From: Algibacter sp. L1A34
GTDB lineage: Bacteria; Bacteroidota; Bacteroidia; Flavobacteriales; Flavobacteriaceae
DNA length: 64,000 nt
Direction of reading: 5' to 3'
NCBI RefSeq assembly: GCF_009796805.1
Contig: NZ_CP047029.1
Coordinates: 310,001-374,000, forward strand
Positions 51,524 through 59,969 of the stretch are shown here, in pieces (position 1 is the first letter of the stretch; each line of letters starts with the position of its first letter). The notes beneath the pieces were generated by a model. That model made no database searches. It saw only the letters and a program-made list of their open reading frames with translations, and was not told the DNA's origin. Both the position numbers and the translations under genes were made by a program.

Positions 51524-52687
51524 CTACTTACTAGCAAATAATTTAACGTCTTTCTCGCTAACCTCAGCACCACCAAGTATAATTAAACGTTCTACTACAT
51601 TCCGCAGTTCACGAATATTACCTGTCCAATCGTATTCTTGCAATAATTTTACTGCTTTTTCAGTAAACTTCTTTTCATTAGTACCTTGTTCACCTGATAT
51701 TTTAGCTGAAAAATGTTTAATAAGTAATGGAATATCATTACGCCTATCGTTTAAAGCTGGTACTTTTATTAAAATTACTGCCAATCGATGATATAAATCT
51801 TCTCTAAAATTACCTTCTTCAATCTCTTTTTTAAGGTTTTTATTAGTTGCAGCAACAACGCGAACATTAACTTTAATATCCTTATCACTTCCTACACGTT
51901 GAATACGACTTTCTTGCAAAGCACGCAATACTTTGGCTTGCGCCGAAAGACTCATGTCTCCAATTTCATCTAAAAAAATGGTACCACCATTAGCTGCTTC
52001 AAATTTACCAGCACGATCTTTATTCGCACTTGTAAAAGCTCCTTTTACGTGACCAAATAATTCACTCTCAATTAATTCACTTGGTATTGCAGCACAATTA
52101 ACCTCAATTAAGTTTCCTTTTGCACGATCGCTTTTTTCATGTAACCAGTGCGCAACAAGCTCTTTTCCTGTCCCGTTTGGTCCTGTAATTAATACACGAG
52201 CATCGGTTGGTGCAACTTTATCTATAATATCTTTGATTTGCGAAATCTCGTCACTTTCACCAATCATTTCGTATTTCTTACTTACCTTTTTCTTCAGAAT
52301 TTTATTTTCTACAAACAATTCTTTTCGATCTAAAGCATTACGTACGGTGTTTAATAAACGATTTAAATCTGGCGGTTTCGAGATATAATCGAAAGCCCCC
52401 AAACGCATAGTATTTACCGCTGTATCAAGATCACCATGCCCAGAAATCATCACCATCGGTATTTCCGGTTTAATTTTCTTAGTAGCTTCCAAAACTTCAA
52501 CACCATCCATTTTTGGCATTTTTATATCACAAAGAATTAAATCGTAATCTTCATTTTTTATCTTTTCGATGCCGACTAAGCCATCTTCTGCTTCTTCAAC
52601 TTGATAGGTATCATTTTCTTCCGAAAGAATTTTTATCAGCACACGTCTAATCGCTGCTTCATCTTCTATTACTAGTATTTTTGGCAT
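51524..52687 (-). CDS. sigma-54-type response regulator lacking a DNA-binding domain
   Basis: A 387-residue NtrC-like protein. Residues 1-120 are a receiver domain (phospho-acceptor Asp54 in LILCDIKMPKMDG, Lys in YISKPPDLN). Residues about 140-380 are an AAA+ domain with Walker A GPNGTGKE, Walker B GGTIFLDEIGDM and the sigma-54 contact loop GAFTSA, which departs from the usual GAFTGA. It ends at VKLFASK just after the AAA+ lid, so the Fis-type HTH found in most NtrC proteins is missing. It is the last gene of a five-gene operon, two bases after the outer-membrane protein gene. Confidence 0.9.
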   Translation of the reverse strand: MPKILVIEDEAAIRRVLIKILSEENDTYQVEEAEDGLVGIEKIKNEDYDLILCDIKMPKMDGVEVLEATKKIKPEIPMVMISGHGDLDTAVNTMRLGAFDYISKPPDLNRLLNTVRNALDRKELFVENKILKKKVSKKYEMIGESDEISQIKDIIDKVAPTDARVLITGPNGTGKELVAHWLHEKSDRAKGNLIEVNCAAIPSELIESELFGHVKGAFTSANKDRAGKFEAANGGTIFLDEIGDMSLSAQAKVLRALQESRIQRVGSDKDIKVNVRVVAATNKNLKKEIEEGNFREDLYHRLAVILIKVPALNDRRNDIPLLIKHFSAKISGEQGTNEKKFTEKAVKLLQEYDWTGNIRELRNVVERLIILGGAEVSEKDVKLFASK

Positions 52688-52689
52688 CT

Positions 52690-53577
52690 TTATATTTTAA
52701 ATTTTAGTCCGCTTCTTAAATAGAACGCATTAATATCGTCTAATTTAAAAATTTCATCTCTATTTTTACTTCTAATTACATTATTTAATCTTAGCGTATA
52801 GCCAGTGTACAAATATGCTGCCAAATGTTTAGTAAAACAATATTCGTACCCTAATCCACTAACGGCTAATGATAATGATATATGTTCCGCTTCTTTACCA
52901 TTAATAACCAACGGTTTTTGAAGATGCGCCAAATAGCCATCGAGTCCAGTAAATATTTGAACATTATTTTTTTCATTGAAAATATACTTAACATTAGATT
53001 TCGGTATTCCAGCCGTATAAGTCCAATTTTCATCAATTTGTCTAAAATAACTTATAAACGGCAACGGAAAAGGAAGCCCCGTGGTTGCATTATAGGTTAA
53101 CCCTAAAATTAATCGACTATTGCGCTTTATAGTCTCATCCTTTGTTCTTTTATTTATAAAAAACACACCGCCATTCATAAAATAATCTTGAGAACTTAGC
53201 TTATGTGTTAACGTAGATGCTATTCTAGGATTAAATTTAATTCCAAAACGCCATTTTTGATTCCATTTAAAGGTATAAGCAAGATTTAAATCGATAATGT
53301 GAATTTTATCTATACTAGAAGTTTCAAAACTATAATCATCTTCTAAGTTTAATAAAACCCGATTATATTCACCACCTATAATAAAATAGGAATCTTTTTT
53401 AAGTTCAATAGGGTAATTTATAAGCGCTTTTAATCGAGTGTACTGGTCTTCGGATTTACTTTTTGGAATAAACGAATATTCCAAGCGTGCCAAATCGGTT
53501 AATTGTGCATTTGCAAACTGAAACCCTATAATAAACACTAAAAATAATACCGTTTTAAATTCCAGATTCCTCATCAC
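52690..53577 (-). CDS. outer-membrane beta-barrel protein (DUF6268-like)
   Basis: A 295-residue exported protein with a signal peptide (VLFLVFIIGFQFANAQ, cleavage near residue 25). The rest alternates hydrophobic and polar residues in strands with aromatic girdles (YFIIGGEYNRVLLNL, WRFGIKFNPRI) and ends with AFYLRSGLKFKI, a barrel-type C-terminus. It resembles the DUF6268 barrel family; the function is unknown. It lies between the MscS and response-regulator genes of the operon. Confidence 0.72.
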   Translation of the reverse strand: MMRNLEFKTVLFLVFIIGFQFANAQLTDLARLEYSFIPKSKSEDQYTRLKALINYPIELKKDSYFIIGGEYNRVLLNLEDDYSFETSSIDKIHIIDLNLAYTFKWNQKWRFGIKFNPRIASTLTHKLSSQDYFMNGGVFFINKRTKDETIKRNSRLILGLTYNATTGLPFPLPFISYFRQIDENWTYTAGIPKSNVKYIFNEKNNVQIFTGLDGYLAHLQKPLVINGKEAEHISLSLAVSGLGYEYCFTKHLAAYLYTGYTLRLNNVIRSKNRDEIFKLDDINAFYLRSGLKFKI

Positions 53578-53591
53578 AATTTACAAAATAT

Positions 53592-54494
53592 CTATTGTTT
53601 AATAATATGAATATCTCTTTGAGGGAAAGGGATTGAAACATTATTCTCTCTAAATAGTCTATCTATTTCAAATCGAATATCACTTTTAGGTATAGCACCT
53701 TGAAAACTATCATTTAAGGTGAAAACCAATTTAAATTCTAAAGCACTATCACCAAAATTGGTAAAAAACACATAAGGTTCAGGATACTTCATAACTAACT
53801 TATGATTTTTAGCTGCTTTTAAAAGTAACTTTTTAACCAACTGCACATCACTACCGTAAGCCACACCAATTTCAACAGCTTCTCGTGTGGACGAACCGTT
53901 TTGTGTCCAATTATACAAACTATTTGCCAAATACAAATGGTTTGGTATTATTAATACCCGATTATCAATGGTTACTGCTCTTGTGGTACGTAATTTAATT
54001 TCTTCCACTCGACCAACCTTACCTTCAATTTCGATAATGTCACCAACATGTACCGACTGATCTATTAATATAAATATTCCAGAAATAATATCCTGAAACA
54101 ATGTTTGCAACGCCAAACCCACACCAATTAATAAAGCAGCTGAAGCCGCAAATACAGCAGTAACATTAATACCTATGGAATCCATGGCTACAAGTAAAAC
54201 TATCAAATAGATTAACCACCGAGCAAAGGAAAAGACCGTAATAAACTTAGCTTTATCTTCATCAGGCAACTTACGAGTCAATAAATTTCTTGCAAAACGC
54301 AAAAAATAAGTAGTCGCTATTAGAATGATAATTACAAGTAAAACAGATTTAACTTTTAACACGCCCGTTTCTATCCCACTTCCATCGGTAATTGTGTAGG
54401 TATAAATGTTATAATTAAGAAACGACATAAACTGCTCCCAAATAGAACTATTCCCTATTGTGTCCTCTATTTTATCTATAACCTGATCTTGCAT
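53592..54494 (-). CDS. MscS family mechanosensitive channel
   Basis: A 300-residue inner-membrane protein. Three membrane helices (LLVIIILIATTYFLRFA; ARWLIYLIVLLVAMDSIGI; VFAASAALLIGVGLALQT) are followed by the MscS beta domain (IDQSVHVGDIIEIEGKVGRVEEIKLRT type). The pore-lining helix TM3 has the Ala/Gly-rich ALLIGVGLALQ packing motif. It releases ions when membrane tension rises. One base separates it from the upstream ABC permease gene. Confidence 0.92.
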   Translation of the reverse strand: MQDQVIDKIEDTIGNSSIWEQFMSFLNYNIYTYTITDGSGIETGVLKVKSVLLVIIILIATTYFLRFARNLLTRKLPDEDKAKFITVFSFARWLIYLIVLLVAMDSIGINVTAVFAASAALLIGVGLALQTLFQDIISGIFILIDQSVHVGDIIEIEGKVGRVEEIKLRTTRAVTIDNRVLIIPNHLYLANSLYNWTQNGSSTREAVEIGVAYGSDVQLVKKLLLKAAKNHKLVMKYPEPYVFFTNFGDSALEFKLVFTLNDSFQGAIPKSDIRFEIDRLFRENNVSIPFPQRDIHIIKQ

Positions 54495-54495
54495 T

Positions 54496-55809
54496 TTAAT
54501 ATTTCATCCATTTAATTAACTCTTTGTAGGTTGGTTTTTTGCCGTACATTAAAATACCAACTCGGTAAATTTTTGCAGCAAACCAAACGGTAAGCATAAA
54601 TGTGCCTACTAAAATTAAAAACGACAACACTTGCTGCCAAATTGGTACACCAAACGGGATACGCATAAGCATAACCACAGGCGATGTTAACGGTATAAAC
54701 GAAAAAACCGTCGATACAGTTCCATGCGGATCTTCCACAACTGTAAAGATACCAATATAAACGGCTAAAACTAAAGGCATTATTATAGGCATCATAAATT
54801 GTTGTGTATCAGTTTCATTATCTACGGCTGCACCAATCGCGGCATAAAAGGAACTGTAGAGTAAATATCCGCCAATAAAAAACAAAATAAAAGCTAATAC
54901 TAAATTAAATAATGGAAGATTGTAAAATGCAGTTAGCACATCTTGAACTTTCATATTTAAATCTGGATTCTCCATAGCTTGCTGCATCATTTGTTGTTGC
55001 GGTGTTTGTACTTGTGCTAAATCGATTCCAAATACGGCAGATACTATTAACATTAATACAAAACCCAAAATAGTCCAAATTACAAACTGTGTAATTCCAG
55101 CTAAAGACGTTCCGAAAATTTTACCCAACATAAGTTGTACAGGCTTTACGGAAGAAATAATAACCTCTATAATTCGGCTTGTTTTTTCTTCAATAACACT
55201 TCGCATAATCATGTTCCCGTAAATGATAATGAACATAAAAAGCAAATAACCCAAAGCTCCTCCAAAAGCAATTTTAACAATGCTATCAATTTTTGATGTT
55301 TTTTCACCATCAAAACTTTCTTGTGCTATTTCTACTCCAATTTTGGAAGCATTAATCATATCTACATCTACACCATTTTCCAGAAGTTTAATATTGGTTA
55401 ATTTAGCCTCTATTTGATTTTCTAAATCTGAAATGGTATTTATAGACGGTGATTCTTCAGAATAAAATGTGATATGCTTTGAAAGTGTCTTTAAATCCTC
55501 CATTTTATCAACATGCAACAAACCGTAAGCTTGTGTTTCTTTTGCTAGATCCTTGGCATCATCCAAAGACATGTTTTCTAAAACATGATACGTTGTAAAC
55601 TCAGAATTTTTAAAAATATCTTTAACTAATCCCGATTCGTCTAAAACGGAAATAACACGAATTTTATCGTTATTTAATTGTGCTAAATAGGCAACAACAC
55701 CTATAAGCGCTACAAAAATAATAGGACTTAAAAAGGTCATGATTATAAACGATTTATTCCTAACTTTATTAAGGTATTCTCGTTTTATAATAAGTGGTAA
55801 ATGATTCAT
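54496..55809 (-). CDS. ABC transporter permease (NatB-like)
   Basis: A 437-residue permease of the ABC-2 exporter type. One N-terminal helix (SFIIMTFLSPIIFVALIGV) is followed by a large extracytoplasmic domain of about 150 residues and a group of five or more C-terminal helices (SVIEEKTSRIIEVIISSVKP precedes the first). This layout matches NatB sodium/drug exporters. The start is six bases after the ATP-binding gene. The substrate cannot be deduced. Confidence 0.88.
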   Translation of the reverse strand: MNHLPLIIKREYLNKVRNKSFIIMTFLSPIIFVALIGVVAYLAQLNNDKIRVISVLDESGLVKDIFKNSEFTTYHVLENMSLDDAKDLAKETQAYGLLHVDKMEDLKTLSKHITFYSEESPSINTISDLENQIEAKLTNIKLLENGVDVDMINASKIGVEIAQESFDGEKTSKIDSIVKIAFGGALGYLLFMFIIIYGNMIMRSVIEEKTSRIIEVIISSVKPVQLMLGKIFGTSLAGITQFVIWTILGFVLMLIVSAVFGIDLAQVQTPQQQMMQQAMENPDLNMKVQDVLTAFYNLPLFNLVLAFILFFIGGYLLYSSFYAAIGAAVDNETDTQQFMMPIIMPLVLAVYIGIFTVVEDPHGTVSTVFSFIPLTSPVVMLMRIPFGVPIWQQVLSFLILVGTFMLTVWFAAKIYRVGILMYGKKPTYKELIKWMKY

Positions 55810-55814
55810 AAAAA

Positions 55815-56741
55815 TTAATTATTCTTTACAGTTTGAATAAAAATATCGTTAACGCTCGGTATTAACTCTACAAAGTGAGACACCTCGCCTTTACTAGCTA
55901 AAAAGCCAAGTAAATCGTTTGATTTTTCGAGATCCTTAAGCTTAATATTAAGTTTTAACTCGTTTTCTAAAGTTTTAAAATTAGCATCGGAAACATTAAA
56001 TTTCTGAGATAATTCTTGTCTTAATTCAGATTGATTATTCGATCGAATTCCAACTTCATAAGTATTCGATTTAAACCTTCGTTTTACATCAACTAACTTA
56101 CCTTCTAATATTTTATTGGATTTATGAATTAACGCAATATCATCACATAATTCTTCTACAGATTCCATTCTATGGGTTGAAAAAATAATAGTCGCTCCTT
56201 GATCTCTTAAATTCAAAATTTCATCCTTAATGATATCGGCATTTATAGGATCGAAACCAGAAAAAGGCTCATCGAAAATTAATAATTTAGGTTCATGTAG
56301 AACAGTAACCACAAATTGAATTTTTTGTGCCATTCCTTTTGAAAGTTCCTGGATCTTTTTATTCCACCAATCGCCTATATCCAAACGGTCGAACCAATAT
56401 TTTAAACGTGCTTTTGCTTCTGTTTTACTTAAACCTTTAAGTTGTGCTAAATACAGTGCTTGTTCTCCTACTTTCATGGTTTTATACAAACCACGCTCTT
56501 CTGGCAAGTAACCAATATCCTTAATATGATTTTCTCTTAAAGCCTCTCCGTCCAAAATAACCGCTCCGGAATCGGGCATAGTTATTTGATTAATAACGCG
56601 GATTAAGGTTGTTTTCCCTGCTCCATTTGGGCCTAAAAGCCCAAAAATACTACCTTTAGGAACAGAAAGGGATACTTTATTTAGTGCGGTAAAGCTGCCG
56701 AAGTTTTTAGAAACTTCATTAACTTCTAATAAATTACTCAT
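55815..56741 (-). CDS. ABC transporter ATP-binding protein (NatA-like)
   Basis: A 308-residue ABC ATPase. Walker A GLLGPNGAGKTTLIRV, signature LSKGMAQKIQF (a variant of LSGGQ), Walker B LLIFDEPFSGFDPIN and H-loop STHRMESVEE are present. The C-terminal 90 residues form the extension found in NatA-type subunits. It is first in the operon NatA-NatB-MscS-barrel-response regulator. A TATTTTTG box lies 78 bp upstream at 56819-56826. Confidence 0.92.
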   Translation of the reverse strand: MSNLLEVNEVSKNFGSFTALNKVSLSVPKGSIFGLLGPNGAGKTTLIRVINQITMPDSGAVILDGEALRENHIKDIGYLPEERGLYKTMKVGEQALYLAQLKGLSKTEAKARLKYWFDRLDIGDWWNKKIQELSKGMAQKIQFVVTVLHEPKLLIFDEPFSGFDPINADIIKDEILNLRDQGATIIFSTHRMESVEELCDDIALIHKSNKILEGKLVDVKRRFKSNTYEVGIRSNNQSELRQELSQKFNVSDANFKTLENELKLNIKLKDLEKSNDLLGFLASKGEVSHFVELIPSVNDIFIQTVKNN

Positions 56742-56818
56742 TAATTTTATAGTTGACTTGTTTGCCGTAAAGATATTAAATGTTTAGTTGTTAGTTTAAA
56801 TTGGACGTGTGCTTTATT

Positions 56819-56826
56819 CAAAAATA
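56819..56826 (-). promoter_or_regulatory. -7 box TATTTTTG of the NatA operon
   Basis: Exact TAnnTTTG match on the minus strand, 78 bp upstream of the natA-like start. Confidence 0.4.
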
Positions 56827-56949
56827 AGTTTTTAGTGATATAAGCTATATGATAGATCTTTAAGCATTACAAAATGCTTAAACAAAATTAGTTTAAATCT
56901 AATATTTAGGTGAAATTTTATATCTTTTAAAAGAGCCCAAATTTCATTA

Positions 56950-57034
56950 AAAACAAAACCCACCCTTAAAAAATTAAGGATGGGAAAAAAAATTGCTATG
57001 AAAAAGAAAAATTACCACTAAAATTAATTAGTGA
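56950..57034 (-). ncRNA. candidate small RNA with two hairpins
   Basis: On the minus strand a TATATTTG box (57047-57040) precedes a stem CACTAA / TTAGTG (57016-57033) and a terminator-like hairpin CCCATCCTTAA / TTAAGGGTGGG (56959-56984) with a U-rich tail. A TTTG lies about 22 bp upstream of the box as a possible -33 element. Predicted length is about 80 nt. No family is recognised and it could be coincidence. Confidence 0.3.
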
Positions 57035-57099
57035 TACCTCAAATATAGTTTTTTTTTAACAATTTTTAACAAAACAGTTAAGTTTATTCCTTTATAAAC

Positions 57100-57128
57100 A
57101 AAAAATCCGCTAAAATAGCGGATTTTTT
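57100..57128. terminator. intrinsic terminator after dnaJ
   Basis: Stem AAAATCCGCTA / TAGCGGATTTT with a three-base loop and A/T flanks, 55 bp beyond the dnaJ stop. Confidence 0.85.
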
Positions 57129-57182
57129 AAATTTTGAATTATCTTTTTTGTAAACTGTGAAAGCTTCGAAAAAAAGATTTTA

Positions 57183-58319
57183 TTAAGAAAACATATCCTT
57201 TACTTTTTCGAAAAAGGATTTATCAGACTTTTCTGGTTTTGGTGAGAAATGATCATCATCTCTCATACTTTCAAAAAATTCTTTTTGTTCTTTGTTTAAT
57301 GTTTTTGGTGTCCAAACATTAACGTGTACCAATAAATCTCCTGTTCCGTACCCATTGATACTCGGGATTCCTTTTCCGCGTAAGCGTAAAATTTTACCAG
57401 ATTGTACTCCTGCTTCCACCTTAATACGTACTTTTCCTGTTACCGTATCTATTTCTTTAGATGTTCCTAATACAGCGTCTGGCAAACTAATGTATAAATC
57501 GTAATGTAAATTATCACCTTCACGTTGCAATGTATCGTGATCGGCTTCTTCTATAGCTACTAATAAATCTCCAGAAACTCCATTACCTGGTGCTTCGTTA
57601 CCTTTTCCAGAAACCTTAAGTTGCATACCATCTACAACACCTGCAGGGATTTTAATTGTAACCGTTTCTTCGGATACTTTTAAACCTTGTGCATCGGCAT
57701 CGGCTGGTTTTTTATCAATGGTTTGTCCTGCTCCACCACAAACATTACATGGTGCAGAGGTTTGCATACGTCCTAAAATAGTATTTGCAATACGTGTTAC
57801 TTGTCCGCTACCATTACAAGTAGAGCAAGTTTTATAAGTAGTCCCCTTGGCTTGTACTTTACGTTTTACTTTTATTTTCTTTTCTACACCGTTAGCAATT
57901 TCTTCTAAGGTTAATTTTACGCGAATACGTAGGTTACTGCCTTTAACACGGCGTTGGCCTCCGCCACCACCAAAGCCAGAAAACCCACCGCCTCCGAAGC
58001 CGCCACCGCCGCCACCGAAGATATCACCAAACTGACTGAATATGTCATCCATATTCATGCCACCGCCGCCAAAGCCGCCGCCACCGCCACCATTCTCGAA
58101 GGCTTGATGACCATATTGATCGTAACGTGCTTTTTTATTATCGTCGCTTAAAACTTCATATGCTTCGGCTGCTTCTTTAAATTTACCTTCAGCACTTTTA
58201 TCATCTGGATTTTTATCTGGATGAAATTCAATTGCCTTTTTTCGGTAAGCTTTTTTTATTTCAGCTGCCGTTGCTCCTTTGCTAATGCCTAATATTTCGT
58301 AATAATCTCTTTTTGCCAT
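57183..58319 (-). CDS. dnaJ: chaperone DnaJ
   Basis: A 378-residue J-protein. The J domain (1-70) has the HPD motif in FHPDKNP, followed by a long Gly/Phe-rich linker (about 75-122, GGGGFGGGG repeats). The zinc region has only two CxxCxGxG motifs (CSTCNGSG and CNVCGGAG) instead of the usual four, joined by the segment [12 protein letters not shown]-terminal substrate-binding domains follow. It stimulates DnaK ATPase. It follows grpE by 53 bp in one operon. Confidence 0.94.
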   Translation of the reverse strand: MAKRDYYEILGISKGATAAEIKKAYRKKAIEFHPDKNPDDKSAEGKFKEAAEAYEVLSDDNKKARYDQYGHQAFENGGGGGGFGGGGMNMDDIFSQFGDIFGGGGGGFGGGGFSGFGGGGGQRRVKGSNLRIRVKLTLEEIANGVEKKIKVKRKVQAKGTTYKTCSTCNGSGQVTRIANTILGRMQTSAPCNVCGGAGQTIDKKPADADAQGLKVSEETVTIKIPAGVVDGMQLKVSGKGNEAPGNGVSGDLLVAIEEADHDTLQREGDNLHYDLYISLPDAVLGTSKEIDTVTGKVRIKVEAGVQSGKILRLRGKGIPSINGYGTGDLLVHVNVWTPKTLNKEQKEFFESMRDDDHFSPKPEKSDKSFFEKVKDMFS

Positions 58320-58372
58320 TGCTATGTAAACTCTTCCAAAAAGGAAGTATTTGTTTTAATTAATAATACTTT

Positions 58373-58921
58373 CTATTGTCCGATAACCACTTTCGGAAAA
58401 CGAATTACTTTTTCACCAAGCTTATAGCCTTTTTCAACTACATCAATAATTTTTCCTTTCATATCCTCTGTTGGTGCAGGGATTTGAGTTATAGCTTCGT
58501 GATTATCAGCATTAAAAACTTCGCCTTTTTCTACTACAATAGTTTTTAATCCTTTTTGATCTAGTGTATTTACTAGTTTCTGATAAATTAAAAGAACACC
58601 TTTACGTAATACCTCAGCTTCTTTATCGTCTTCGATATGACTTAAAGCACGCTCAAAATCGTCAAGTATTGGGAGTAACGTTTTCATAACATCCTCGCTT
58701 GCTGTAGAAAACAACTCAATACGCTCTCTAGAAGTACGTTTTTTATAGTTTTCAAACTCTGCAAAAAGTCTTAAAAATTTATCTTTTTCCTGTTTAACTT
58801 CAGCCTGTAGTTTTTCTTCAACAGTCAGTTCTACAGTCTCTTGCTCTTCAACAACAACGTTTTCAGCTTCATTAGCTTCAACTTGTTCGTTTTCTATATC
58901 ATTATTATCTTTATCACTCAT
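58373..58921 (-). CDS. grpE: nucleotide exchange factor GrpE
   Basis: A 182-residue protein that releases ADP from DnaK. An acidic N-terminus (NDIENEQVEANEAENVVVEE) leads to a long coiled coil (KDKFLRLFAEFENYKKRT) and a C-terminal beta domain ending EKVIRFPKVVIG. I start at the ATG at 58921, after which the typical MSDKDN... begins; an in-frame extension of 17 residues to 58972 lies over the -7 box TACTTTTG (58958-58965) and is rejected. grpE-dnaJ is the common pair in this group. Confidence 0.95.
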   Translation of the reverse strand: MSDKDNNDIENEQVEANEAENVVVEEQETVELTVEEKLQAEVKQEKDKFLRLFAEFENYKKRTSRERIELFSTASEDVMKTLLPILDDFERALSHIEDDKEAEVLRKGVLLIYQKLVNTLDQKGLKTIVVEKGEVFNADNHEAITQIPAPTEDMKGKIIDVVEKGYKLGEKVIRFPKVVIGQ

Positions 58922-58957
58922 CGTAATTTCAATTTTGCAATTCCTAAAATTAGTTGG

Positions 58958-58965
58958 CAAAAGTA
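58958..58965 (-). promoter_or_regulatory. -7 box TACTTTTG of grpE-dnaJ
   Basis: Exact TAnnTTTG match on the minus strand, 37 bp upstream of the grpE start at 58921. No CIRCE element is seen. Confidence 0.5.
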
Positions 58966-59078
58966 CTGCCAATATTGTTAAAATGCCATAATGTCACTAA
59001 TTTATTTTGTTCTAATTTCCTTCATATTGAATTCTCTTTTGTGTAATTTTACAGAATAAACACTAAAACAATTTAACT

Positions 59079-59738
59079 ATGAAAAAGAAATTTGTAAATA
59101 TTTTATTCATTACCGCTTTAAGTATTTCTCTATTTAGCTGCAAAGACAAGGCTAAAGAAGCTAAAACTACAGAAGCCGAAACTCCTGTTGTAACCGAAGC
59201 TGCAGATGCTAAAGTTTACGCTGTAGATAAAGCTGCTTCTGCCATAGCATGGACAGGTTTTAAACCTACAGGATCGCACAATGGAACTATTGGTTTAGAA
59301 AGTGGTGTGCTTAATGTTGCTAATGGAAAAGTTGTTGGCGGATCTTTTATTATTGATATGAAATCGATTACGGTTTTAGATATTCCTGCTGATGATGAAG
59401 GCAATGCTAAATTACATGGCCATTTAACAAATGCTGACTTTTTTGATGTTGAAAAATACCCAAGTGCTATTTTTACAATTACTGAGGTTAAGGAAGTAGA
59501 AGGTAAAACAATGCTTTCTGGAAACTTAACGCTTAAAGAAGTAAAAAACAACGTAACTTTCCCTGTAGCTATTAGCAGCGAAGGTGGTGCTGTTACTATT
59601 ACTAGTGAAGCTTTTTCTATTGATAGAACGAAATGGAACGTGCAGTATGGTTCTAAATCAATTTTTGATAATTTAGGTGATAAATTCATCAATGATGATA
59701 TTGAATTAAAAATTACAGTTAAAGCTGCAAAGTCTTAA
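59079..59738 (+). CDS. YceI family lipoprotein
   Basis: A 219-residue lipoprotein with lipobox SLFSC (Cys21) and a short acidic linker. The YceI barrel begins VYAVDKAASAIAWTGFKPTG and includes DIPADDEGNAKLHGHL and FDVEKYPSAIFTIT, all family hallmarks, ending DDIELKITVKA. It probably binds a long-chain lipid or isoprenoid. It is more canonical than the YceI protein at 38432-39061. A single gene with a terminator. Confidence 0.92.
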   Translation: MKKKFVNILFITALSISLFSCKDKAKEAKTTEAETPVVTEAADAKVYAVDKAASAIAWTGFKPTGSHNGTIGLESGVLNVANGKVVGGSFIIDMKSITVLDIPADDEGNAKLHGHLTNADFFDVEKYPSAIFTITEVKEVEGKTMLSGNLTLKEVKNNVTFPVAISSEGGAVTITSEAFSIDRTKWNVQYGSKSIFDNLGDKFINDDIELKITVKAAKS

Positions 59739-59760
59739 TTACAACATAATTTTTTATTGA

Positions 59761-59793
59761 AAGCCACCTTCTGAAAACGGGGTGGTTTTTTAT
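59761..59793 (+). terminator. intrinsic terminator after the second YceI gene
   Basis: Stem AAGCCACC / GGTGGTTT with a loop of about 13 nt, followed by T6. Confidence 0.65.
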
Positions 59794-59951
59794 TTTATAA
59801 AAGAACGTAATATCTTTTTTCATTAAAAAGAATTTAGCGAAAACCTCAAAGCATTAAACTTATTTTAAAAAAGACATAACGTAAATGCATTGGCCGAATT
59901 ATTAATAGAATACGAGCTACCAAAACACTGAACTTTCTCTATTGTAAACCT

Positions 59952-59959
59952 TAACTTTG
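59952..59959 (+). promoter_or_regulatory. -7 box TAACTTTG of the lipoprotein gene at 59970
   Basis: Exact TAnnTTTG match only 10 bp before the first ATG at 59970 and 16 bp before the second at 59976, which favours the second ATG or a very short leader. Confidence 0.45.
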
Positions 59960-59969
59960 TAAAAAAAAC

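Larger units (their letters stand above)
56742..57182. other. 441-bp gap between the NatA operon and dnaJ
   Basis: It contains no long coding frame. From left to right it holds the NatA -7 box (56819-56826), a minus-strand hairpin with U-tail (56959-56984), a small hairpin (57016-57033), a minus-strand TATATTTG box (57040-57047) and the dnaJ terminator (57100-57128). The middle three could form a short RNA gene. Confidence 0.6.

Noticed and set aside
57004-57027. Plus-strand frame starting MKKKNY like the leader of Bacteroidota lanthipeptide precursors
   Set aside because: It stops after seven codons and no modification enzymes are near; the match is too short to mean anything.
58000-58095. 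Apparent GCC-type tandem repeat
   Set aside because: This is the coding sequence of the Gly-rich linker of DnaJ, not an independent repeat.
57847-58151. Plus-strand frames rich in Pro and Ala opposite dnaJ
   Set aside because: They are the antisense of the Gly/Phe-rich region of dnaJ, where GC-rich codons suppress stops; no promoter or family match.
59216-59692. Minus-strand 158-codon frame opposite the second YceI gene
   Set aside because: A shadow of a strongly supported YceI gene; no recognisable domain and no promoter.
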